The notes beneath the pieces were generated by a model. The model worked only from the letters and a program-made list of their open reading frames with translations. It was not told the origin of the DNA and did not search any database. The translations under genes and the position numbers were made by a program. Source: an uncultured Ruminococcus sp. (GTDB taxonomy: Bacteria > Bacillota > Clostridia > Oscillospirales > Acutalibacteraceae). From it: DNA of 5,093 nt. The DNA lies in the NCBI GenBank assembly GCA_946414115.1, contig CAMKNF010000146.1, positions 1 to 5,093 of the forward strand. Direction: 5' to 3'. Below, piece by piece: positions 1 to 5,093 of this stretch (position 1 is its first letter; every line of letters begins with the position of its first letter).

Positions 1-42
1 CCGAGATCTACACTCTTTCCCTACACGACGCTCTTCCGATCT
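1..42 (+). other. Illumina TruSeq adapter (sequencing artefact), left end
   Basis: These 42 bases match, as I recall it, the inner part of the Illumina TruSeq Universal (P5/read 1) adapter, ending in the diagnostic GCTCTTCCGATCT where insert DNA is ligated. The same 42 bases occur as an exact reverse complement at 5049-5090. This is not genomic DNA. It probably survived because a read ran through a short insert into the adapter and was not trimmed before assembly. It has no stop in the frame of the gene that follows and reads PRSTLFPYTTLFRS, a peptide typical of adapter-contaminated protein entries. Biological sequence starts at about base 43. Confidence 0.98.
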
Positions 43-1389
43 GGAAGACTATTCGGAACAGACGGTGCAAGAGGCGTTGCAAATTCCGAGCTTACAGCAG
101 AGCTTGCAATGAATATCGGCAGAGCCGCCGCAATGGTGCTTATCAGTGACGAGGTTGAGCACCCGACAATTTTAATCGGTAAGGACACACGTCTTTCGTG
201 CGATATGCTCGAGGGTGCGCTTATTGCAGGACTTTGCTCTGTAGGTGCAAATGTTGAGCTTTTAGGCGTAGTGCCGACCCCTGCTGTTGCATACCTTGTC
301 GGCAAATACAACGCTGACGCAGGCATTATGATTTCAGCCTCACACAATCCCTTTGAATTTAACGGAATCAAGATTTTCAGCTCTGACGGCTGTAAACTGC
401 CCGACGACCTTGAAAACAGAATTGAGGAAATCGTGCTTGATAACGTTGTTCCTTATGCTCTTGCAAAGGACGAAAACATCGGCAAGGTTACAAGAATGGA
501 AACCGCCGTTGAAGATTACGTTGATCACGTTGCAAAGTCAATCGGCTGTGACCTTGACGGTATGGAAATTGCCCTTGACTGCTCCAACGGCTCGTCATCA
601 CGCACAGCCGAAAAGCTCTTTACAAAGCTCGGCGCAAAAGTGCATATGCTCTTTGACAATCCCGACGGAATCAACATCAACAAGGACTGCGGTTCTACTC
701 ATATAAACAGACTTCAGAACTACGTCCGTGAGCACAAGCTCTGTTGCGGTCTTGCCTTTGACGGCGATGCTGACAGATGCCTTGCTGTTGATGAAAACGG
801 CAATCTTGTTGACGGCGACTACCTTATTGCAATCTGCGCAAAGGATATGAAGGACAGAGGAGTGCTCAAGAAAAACGCCGTTGTCGGCACTGTTATGACA
901 AATATGGGATTCAACAAGTTCTGTGAAGCAAACGGTATGACTTTTGTTTCAACAAAGGTCGGCGACCGTTACGTTCTTGAAGCAATGCTTCGTGAGGGTT
1001 ATAACATCGGCGGCGAACAGAGCGGACACATTATTTTCCTTGACTACGCAACAACAGGCGACGGCGAGCTTTCGGGCGCAATGATTTTAAGCATAATGAA
1101 GCGCACAGGCGAAAAATTAAGCACACTTGCAAAGGTTATGGAGCGTATGCCACAGGTGCTTATCAATGTTAAGGTCAGCGCAGAGGGCAAGCTTGCTTTC
1201 TACACAGATAAAGAAGTAAAAGCTGAAATCAAGCGTGTAACAGAGATTCTCGGCGACAGAGGAAGAATTTTAGTCCGTGTTTCGGGAACAGAGCCGCTTG
1301 TAAGAGTAATGCTCGAGGGCGAAAACCTCGAGGAAATTCAGAGCCTTGCAGAGGAGTCTGCACAGGTTGTAAGGGAAAGATTATCATAA
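43..1389 (+). CDS. glmM: Phosphoglucosamine mutase GlmM (5' end clipped, about one codon missing)
   Basis: GlmM interconverts glucosamine-6-phosphate and glucosamine-1-phosphate in the cytoplasm, on the route to UDP-GlcNAc for peptidoglycan. The reading frame is open from the adapter junction. The first insert codons read GRLFGTDGARGVANSELT, the normal GlmM N-terminus right after its Met, so probably only the ATG is lost; numbering below counts that Met as 1. The inner ATG at 109 is a false start because it would remove the conserved FGTDG-RG segment. Visible motifs: phosphoserine loop ISASHNP with catalytic Ser101 (codon 340-342); Mg-binding DGDADR with Asp241, 243 and 245; sugar-binding GEQSGH at 325-330; phosphate-binding RVSGTEP at 413-419. 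The order is that of the four-domain alpha-D-phosphohexomutase family. Restored length is about 449 residues, normal for GlmM. The GlmM-type N-terminus and GEQSGH loop favour GlmM over phosphomannomutase. The stop overlaps the next start by one base (TAATG). Confidence 0.96.
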   Translation, partial: GRLFGTDGARGVANSELTAELAMNIGRAAAMVLISDEVEHPTILIGKDTRLSCDMLEGALIAGLCSVGANVELLGVVPTPAVAYLVGKYNADAGIMISASHNPFEFNGIKIFSSDGCKLPDDLENRIEEIVLDNVVPYALAKDENIGKVTRMETAVEDYVDHVAKSIGCDLDGMEIALDCSNGSSSRTAEKLFTKLGAKVHMLFDNPDGININKDCGSTHINRLQNYVREHKLCCGLAFDGDADRCLAVDENGNLVDGDYLIAICAKDMKDRGVLKKNAVVGTVMTNMGFNKFCEANGMTFVSTKVGDRYVLEAMLREGYNIGGEQSGHIIFLDYATTGDGELSGAMILSIMKRTGEKLSTLAKVMERMPQVLINVKVSAEGKLAFYTDKEVKAEIKRVTEILGDRGRILVRVSGTEPLVRVMLEGENLEEIQSLAEESAQVVRERLS

Positions 1390-2252
1390 TGCGATTATCG
1401 GAAAACTGGAAGGATTACGAGCTTATTGATACCTCTGAAGGAGAACGCCTTGAACGCTGGGGAGATATAATTCTCATTCGTCCCGACCCGCAAATTATTT
1501 GGTCAACGAAAAAGGAAAATCCCCTCTGGCACTCTGCACACGCAAGGTATCACCGCAGTAACAAGGGTGGCGGTTACTGGGAACAGTACAAAAAAGTTCC
1601 CGACCGCTGGACAATTAATTACGACAAGCTTGTTTTCAATATAAAGCCTATGGGCTTCAAGCATACGGGAGTGTTTCCCGAACAGGCGGTAAACTGGGAT
1701 TTTGCCGCCGAGAAAATAAGAGATGAAAACAGACCGCTCAAGGTGCTCAATCTTTTCGGCTATACAGGCTGTGCAACGCTTGCGTGCTTAAGCGCAGGTG
1801 CAAGCGTGTGCCATGTTGACGCATCAAAAGGTATGGTGCAGTGGGCAAAGGAAAATGCACAGTCAAGCGGTCTTGCCGATAAACCCGTCAGGTGGCTTGT
1901 TGACGACTGCGTAAAATTTGTTCAGCGTGAAATCAGACGTGGAAACAAATATGACGGCATAATAATGGATCCTCCGTCCTATGGAAGAGGACCGGGCGGA
2001 GAGGTCTGGAAGCTTGAGGAACAGCTCTTTTCGCTTGTTTTTCTCTGCAAACAGGTCTTGTCCGACAACCCTGTTTTCTTTATACTAAACTCATACACAA
2101 CGGGACTTTCACCCGCTGTAATGGAATATCTGCTCGGCATACTGCTGAAAAAGGACTTTGGCGGCAGTGTTTCAAGCAACGAAATCGGTCTTTATGTCAC
2201 CGACACGGGACTCATCCTGCCGTGCGGTTCGACTGCAATCTGGGAGAAGTAG
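1389..2252 (+). CDS. Class I SAM-dependent methyltransferase, RlmI-related (COG1092-like), target unknown
   Basis: A 287-residue cytoplasmic methyltransferase. The Rossmann core lies in the second half: SAM-binding motif I, VLNLFGYTGCATL, from residue 119; an acidic residue for the SAM ribose at Asp144 in HVDASKG; VDDCVKFV near 172-179 in the adenine-contacting region; and the motif IV sequence DPPSYGRG from Asp194. The NLFGYTG and DPPSY motifs resemble the RlmI/RlmK-type rRNA methyltransferases (Methyltrans_SAM family). The first ~90 residues, rich in Trp and Tyr (YWEQYKKVPDRW), do not look like the N-terminal PUA RNA-binding domain of E. coli RlmI, so I give no rlm symbol. RNA is the likeliest substrate by family, but the target base is not visible. 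The start ATG shares one base with the glmM stop, suggesting reinitiation or coupling; the nearest purine stretch (AAGGG, 1371-1375) is rather far upstream. Confidence 0.8.
   Translation: MRLSENWKDYELIDTSEGERLERWGDIILIRPDPQIIWSTKKENPLWHSAHARYHRSNKGGGYWEQYKKVPDRWTINYDKLVFNIKPMGFKHTGVFPEQAVNWDFAAEKIRDENRPLKVLNLFGYTGCATLACLSAGASVCHVDASKGMVQWAKENAQSSGLADKPVRWLVDDCVKFVQREIRRGNKYDGIIMDPPSYGRGPGGEVWKLEEQLFSLVFLCKQVLSDNPVFFILNSYTTGLSPAVMEYLLGILLKKDFGGSVSSNEIGLYVTDTGLILPCGSTAIWEK
2242..2248 (+). promoter_or_regulatory. Ribosome binding site of ecfA1
   Basis: GGGAGAA lies in the last codons of the methyltransferase gene, about 8-9 bases before the ATG at 2256. It fixes this ATG as the ecfA1 start although only three bases separate it from the upstream stop codon. 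Confidence 0.75.
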
Positions 2253-2255
2253 TTA

Positions 2256-3101
2256 ATGAATTTTATCTCGCTTGAGAATGTTGTTTTTTCTTATACTGAC
2301 GACGAAAATGTAAAGAGTGAAAAAAACGCTGTTGACGGCGTTTCGCTCAATATAAAAAAGGGTGAGTTTGTCGCTTTGCTCGGTCACAACGGCTGTGGAA
2401 AATCCACAATAGCAAAGCACCTCAACGCAATGCTTTTGCCCGACAGCGGCAGAGTTTTGATTGACGGCGACGACACTTCCGATGAAGACAAAACCTATGA
2501 TATAAGAAAAAAGGTAGGTCTTGTGCTTCAGAATCCCGACAATCAGCTTGTTGCAAGCATTGTTGAGGAGGATGTTGCCTTCGGTCCCGAAAACCTCGGA
2601 ATACCTCCGCAGGAAATCAGAGAACGTGTTGATTACGCTCTTAAGGCTGTCGGTATGTATGACTACAGGGAACACGCACCTTACAAGCTTTCGGGCGGTC
2701 AGAAGCAGAGAGTTGCAATTGCAGGTATCCTTGCAATGCTCCCCGAATGTATCGTGCTTGACGAGCCGACTGCAATGCTCGACCCGAACGGACGTGACGA
2801 GGTTCTTTCAACACTTCTCAAGCTCAATAAAGAGAAGAACATAACCGTTGTGCTTATTACTCACTATATGGACGAGGCTGTGCTTGCCGACAGAGTGGTT
2901 GTAATGGACAGCGGAAAAATCCTCACACAGGGAACTCCCGACCAAGTTTTCTCCCAAGTAGAGCTTTTAAAAAAACACAGACTTGACGTTCCGCAGTCAA
3001 CCGAGCTTGCAAACAAGCTTTGCGGCTGCGGAGTAAAAATAGACAAAATGCCGCTTGATACCGAGGCGTGCGTAAAAATGCTTGAGGAGGTGCTGAAATG
3101 A
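2256..3101 (+). CDS. ecfA1: ECF transporter ATPase EcfA1
   Basis: A 281-residue ATP-binding subunit of the energy-coupling factor transporter, on the cytoplasmic side of the membrane, where it pairs with EcfA2 and drives substrate release through EcfT. All ABC ATPase motifs are intact: A-loop Tyr13 in FSYTD; Walker A GHNGCGKST at 43-51 (Lys49); Q-loop LQNPDNQ with Gln92; signature LSGGQKQR at 145-152; Walker B IVLDEP with catalytic Glu170; D-loop LDP at 175-177; switch His203 in LITHYMDEA. The N-G-C/S-G-K form of Walker A is typical of EcfA1, while GHTGSGKST marks EcfA2. The short C-terminal part with LDVPQSTELANKL is usual for EcfA proteins and absent from many other ABC ATPases. Length is normal. 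The stop overlaps the ecfA2 start as ATGA, so the two subunits are probably coupled in translation. Confidence 0.95.
   Translation: MNFISLENVVFSYTDDENVKSEKNAVDGVSLNIKKGEFVALLGHNGCGKSTIAKHLNAMLLPDSGRVLIDGDDTSDEDKTYDIRKKVGLVLQNPDNQLVASIVEEDVAFGPENLGIPPQEIRERVDYALKAVGMYDYREHAPYKLSGGQKQRVAIAGILAMLPECIVLDEPTAMLDPNGRDEVLSTLLKLNKEKNITVVLITHYMDEAVLADRVVVMDSGKILTQGTPDQVFSQVELLKKHRLDVPQSTELANKLCGCGVKIDKMPLDTEACVKMLEEVLK
3084..3090 (+). promoter_or_regulatory. Ribosome binding site of ecfA2
   Basis: GAGGAGG inside the last codons of ecfA1, seven bases before the ATG at 3098. A strong site with ideal spacing; it supports the ATGA-overlap start of ecfA2. Confidence 0.85.
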
Positions 3102-3967
3102 GCAGCGTACTTGAGCTGAAAAATTTAAGCTTTGTCTACGGACAGAAAACTCCGTTTGAAAAGCGAGCAGTTGATAACGTGAGCCTTTCAATTGAAAAGG
3201 GCGAGTTTATCGGAATAATCGGTCACACAGGCTCGGGCAAGTCAACGCTTGTCCAGATGCTCAACGGTCTTATTCAGCCGACAGAGGGACAGGTTCTTCT
3301 TGACGGCGAGGACATCTGGCAGAATCCCAAGGAAATACGCAAGGTGCGCTTCAAGGTCGGAATGGTATTTCAGTACCCCGAATACCAGCTTTTTGAAGAA
3401 ACCGTTTACAAGGATATTGCTTTCGGTCCGACAAATATGGGCAAATCGGAGCAGGAAATTGATTTAGCTGTAAGAAAAGCGGCTGAGTTTACCGACTTAA
3501 AGCCCGAGCTTCTGCAAAAATCTCCGTTTGACTTATCGGGCGGCGAAAAGCGCCGTGCCGCAATTGCAGGAGTGATTGCAATGGAGCCCGAGGTGCTTGT
3601 ACTTGACGAGCCGACAGCTGGTCTTGACCCGATGGGACGTGACGTGCTCTTGTCGCAGATTGTGCAGTACCACAAAAAACGTAAGAATACAGTCCTGCTC
3701 GTTTCTCACAGTATGGAGGATATTGCAAGGGTAGCCGACAGAATAATTGTTATGAACGAATCTCACCTTGTTATGTTTGACAAAACAAGAGAGGTGTTTT
3801 CACACGGACGAGAGCTTGAAAAAATAGGACTTCGGGTTCCGCAAATTACAAAAATTATGCTTGAGTTAAAGGAAAAAGGCTACGATGTGCCCGACGGAAT
3901 TTTAACCGTTGACGAGGCATTCTCCGCCGTTTCCTCGCTTTTGAAGAAGGAGGGAAAAATATGGTAA
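3098..3967 (+). CDS. ecfA2: ECF transporter ATPase EcfA2
   Basis: The 289-residue partner ATPase of EcfA1. Motifs in order: A-loop Tyr14 (FVYGQ); Walker A GHTGSGKST at 42-50 (Lys48); Q-loop FQYPEYQLFE with Gln92; signature LSGGEKRR at 146-153; Walker B VLVLDEP with catalytic Glu171; D-loop LDP at 176-178; switch His204 in VSHSMED. Both ATPases keep the catalytic Glu and switch His, so both sites of the heterodimer appear able to hydrolyse ATP. The C-terminal region (LRVPQITKIMLELKEKGYDV, then DGILTVDEAFSAV) is the usual EcfA2-type tail. The GHTGSGKST form and second position in the operon support EcfA2 rather than EcfA1. The gene overlaps ecfA1 by four bases and ecfT by seven. Confidence 0.95.
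   Translation: MSSVLELKNLSFVYGQKTPFEKRAVDNVSLSIEKGEFIGIIGHTGSGKSTLVQMLNGLIQPTEGQVLLDGEDIWQNPKEIRKVRFKVGMVFQYPEYQLFEETVYKDIAFGPTNMGKSEQEIDLAVRKAAEFTDLKPELLQKSPFDLSGGEKRRAAIAGVIAMEPEVLVLDEPTAGLDPMGRDVLLSQIVQYHKKRKNTVLLVSHSMEDIARVADRIIVMNESHLVMFDKTREVFSHGRELEKIGLRVPQITKIMLELKEKGYDVPDGILTVDEAFSAVSSLLKKEGKIW
3947..3954 (+). promoter_or_regulatory. Ribosome binding site of ecfT
   Basis: AAGGAGGG, a near-perfect anti-Shine-Dalgarno complement, six bases before the ATG at 3961 and within the 3' end of ecfA2. It is the strongest such site in the window and decides the ecfT start, which lies seven bases inside ecfA2. Confidence 0.88.
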
Positions 3968-4773
3968 GAGATGTAGCCTTCGGTCAGTATTTTCCGGGCA
4001 AAAGCCTAATTCACAAGCTCGACCCACGTGCAAAAATTCTTTTGTTGATAGGATTTCTTGTAATAATTTTCTGCACGTTCAATTACTTTTCACTTTTGCT
4101 TGTTACACTGTTCACTGCTTTGATGATTTTATCAAGCGGAGTACCTGCAAAATTCTACTTTAAGAGCCTTAAGGTAATCATTTTTATTTTAGTCATAACG
4201 TCTGTTCTGAACCTATTTTACGGTACGGGCACCCCTATCTGGCAATGGGGAATTATCAAGCTGACTGTAAACGGAATAAACAGAGCTGTTTTTGTTACGA
4301 TAAGAATCATCTGTCTTATCCTTGCAAGCTCCTGCCTTACGTTTACAACCTCGCCCACAGAGCTTACAGACGCTATCGAGCGGCTTATGAAACCACTCAA
4401 CAAAATCCACTTTCCCGTCCACGAAATCGCAATGATGATGTCGCTTGCACTTCGTTTTGTGCCGACACTGCTTGAAGAAACCGACAAGATTATGTCGGCG
4501 CAAAAGGCAAGGGGCGCAGATATGGAATCGGGAAATATAATAAAAAGAGTAAAGGCATTAATGCCTGTGCTGATACCGCTGTTCGTTTCCGCATTCAGAC
4601 GTGCATATGAAATAGCAACCGCTATGGAGTGCCGCTGTTATCGTGGCGGCAGCGGACGAACAAAGATGAAGTCAATTCATATGTCAAAGCGTGACGCTTT
4701 TTCATTTATTGCGCTTGCAGCAATAATATGCGGAGTGATATTATGCAACATATTTATACCGGCGGTGATTTAA
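3961..4773 (+). CDS. ecfT: ECF transporter transmembrane coupling protein EcfT
   Basis: A 270-residue integral membrane protein that links the EcfA1/EcfA2 ATPases to exchangeable substrate-binding S components for vitamins or metal ions. The N-terminus FGQYFPGKSLIHKLDPRAKI is characteristic of EcfT. Hydrophobic segments by eye: about 26-40, 43-58, 71-87, 108-129 and 246-268. Between the last two is the cytoplasmic coupling region with the two short helices that sit in grooves of the ATPases: QKARGAD with Ala183-Arg184-Gly185, and AMECRCYRGG with Cys224-Arg225-Cys226. The coupling Arg is kept in both; the flanking residues of the second motif differ from a strict Ala-Arg-Gly. No S component is encoded nearby, which fits a shared (group II) module serving several S proteins encoded elsewhere. 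The 3' end overlaps truA by 31 bases. Confidence 0.95.
   Translation: MVRDVAFGQYFPGKSLIHKLDPRAKILLLIGFLVIIFCTFNYFSLLLVTLFTALMILSSGVPAKFYFKSLKVIIFILVITSVLNLFYGTGTPIWQWGIIKLTVNGINRAVFVTIRIICLILASSCLTFTTSPTELTDAIERLMKPLNKIHFPVHEIAMMMSLALRFVPTLLEETDKIMSAQKARGADMESGNIIKRVKALMPVLIPLFVSAFRRAYEIATAMECRCYRGGSGRTKMKSIHMSKRDAFSFIALAAIICGVILCNIFIPAVI
4732..4735 (+). promoter_or_regulatory. Ribosome binding site of truA
   Basis: GGAG inside the 3' end of ecfT, seven bases before the ATG at 4743. It supports a truA start 31 bases inside ecfT. No ATG, GTG or TTG occurs in frame between this ATG and the conserved LLLTISYDG segment, so this is the best start available. Confidence 0.68.
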
Positions 4774-5048
4774 GAAATCTGCTGCTTACAATTTCATATG
4801 ACGGCAAGAGCTTTCACGGCTGGCAGATTCAGCAGAATGCGATGACCGTTCAGGAGGTTTTTCAGACCTCACTTGAAAAGATTATCGGCAGTGATTTTGA
4901 CGTTAAGGGCTGCAGCCGTACTGACAGCGGAGTTCACGCAAATATGTACTGCATAAGCCTTAAGACCTCACACCCGATTAAGCCCGAACGCTTAAAGGCG
5001 GCGCTTAACCGATGGCTGCCGAAAACGGTAGCAGTGCTCGACTGCAAG
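4743..5048 (+). CDS. truA: tRNA pseudouridine synthase TruA (3' truncated by contig end)
   Basis: TruA converts uridines 38-40 of the tRNA anticodon arm to pseudouridine, in the cytoplasm. The 102 genuine codons here cover about 40% of a typical 245-260 residue protein. Visible motifs: LLLTISYDGKSFHGWQIQ at 13-30, the normal TruA opening beta strand; TVQEVFQTSLEKI at 35-47; and the catalytic loop GCSRTDSGVHA at 56-66 with the nucleophile Asp61. The segment PERLKAALNRWLP at 81-93 is also family-typical. The N-terminus is about nine residues longer than usual (MQHIYTGGD before LRNLLL), a result of the start lying inside ecfT. Real sequence stops at Lys102; the frame then stays open through the adapter to the contig end and adds the false residues RSEERRVGKECRSRW. 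Lying after ecfT is the common arrangement in Bacillota. Confidence 0.93.
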
Positions 5049-5093
5049 AGATCGGAAGAGCGTCGTGTAGGGAAAGAGTGTAGATCTCGGTGG
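5049..5093 (-). other. Illumina TruSeq adapter (sequencing artefact), right end
   Basis: Forty-five bases beginning AGATCGGAAGAGC, the reverse complement of the TruSeq Universal adapter; 5049-5090 is the exact reverse complement of 1-42, and three further adapter bases follow. It is not genomic. In the truA frame it encodes RSEERRVGKECRSRW, a peptide typical of adapter-contaminated database proteins. Biological sequence ends at about 5048; a base or two at the junction could be shared by chance. Confidence 0.98.

Noticed and set aside
21..371. 116-codon open frame on the minus strand at the left end
   Set aside because: It is antisense to glmM and its last residues (DRKSVV) come from the adapter.
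353..706. 117-codon plus-strand frame inside glmM
   Set aside because: It is an out-of-frame shadow of the glmM coding region, with no ribosome binding site and no recognisable product.
2249..2258. Possible regulatory gap between the methyltransferase and ecfA1
   Set aside because: Only three bases separate stop and start, and no hairpin, T-run or promoter-like pair is visible around it; only the ribosome binding site is supported.
2253..2675. 140-codon open frame on the minus strand, antisense to ecfA1
   Set aside because: It lies wholly opposite a strongly supported ABC ATPase gene with all motifs intact, and its product resembles no family I recognise. Codon bias of the real gene explains the open antisense frame.
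3406..3766. Several overlapping minus-strand frames opposite ecfA2
   Set aside because: They overlap one another and the conserved signature and Walker B region of ecfA2; none has a plausible start signal or recognisable domain.
4213..4503. Minus- and plus-strand frames of 76-96 codons within ecfT
   Set aside because: The region encodes EcfT membrane helices and the first coupling motif in the main frame; the alternatives are shadows.
1..5093. Perfect terminal inverted repeats suggesting a transposon, linear plasmid or phage
   Set aside because: The repeat is Illumina adapter sequence, there is no transposase, integrase or replication gene, and the insert is an ordinary housekeeping operon cut in mid-gene at the right end.

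Overview
This window is a short assembled contig, not a stretch cut from a longer chromosome. Both ends are Illumina TruSeq adapter sequence (1-42, and its reverse complement at 5049-5093), so only about 43-5048 is biological DNA. The perfect inverted repeat formed by the two ends is a library artefact and must not be read as a transposon or phage end. Both adapters happen to be open in frame with the neighbouring gene, so an automatic annotation would attach false residues to GlmM at its N-terminus and to TruA at its C-terminus.

The biological part is one tight run of six plus-strand genes with almost no space between them: glmM (start codon cut off at the left junction), a class I SAM-dependent methyltransferase, the two ATPases ecfA1 and ecfA2 and the membrane protein ecfT of an energy-coupling factor (ECF) transporter, and the first 102 codons of truA (cut off by the right adapter). 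Junctions are a 1-nt overlap, a 3-nt gap, a 4-nt overlap, a 7-nt overlap and a 31-nt overlap. Clear Shine-Dalgarno sequences stand before ecfA1, ecfA2, ecfT and truA, inside or at the end of the preceding gene. This is the layout of one transcript with translational coupling. I see no promoter, terminator, RNA gene, CRISPR array or mobile element, and no non-coding stretch long enough to hold one.

The proteins and the order ecfA1-ecfA2-ecfT-truA point to a Bacillota (Firmicutes) genome, probably a Clostridia member of the Oscillospiraceae/Ruminococcaceae type. The purine-rich Shine-Dalgarno sequences, medium G+C and protein style fit this; the family-level guess is only inference. In Bacillus subtilis and many relatives the same ecfA-ecfA'-ecfT-truA block lies after the ribosomal genes rpoA-rplQ. 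Here it follows glmM and a methyltransferase instead, so the block is attached to a different upstream unit.

Together the genes cover housekeeping work: GlmM makes glucosamine-1-phosphate for UDP-GlcNAc and peptidoglycan; EcfA1/EcfA2/EcfT form the shared energising module that vitamin- or metal-binding S components (none encoded here) plug into; TruA makes pseudouridine in the tRNA anticodon arm; and the methyltransferase is probably an RNA modifier of unknown target. I found no convincing sign of an undescribed system; the most important observations concern the adapter ends and the chimeric proteins they produce.
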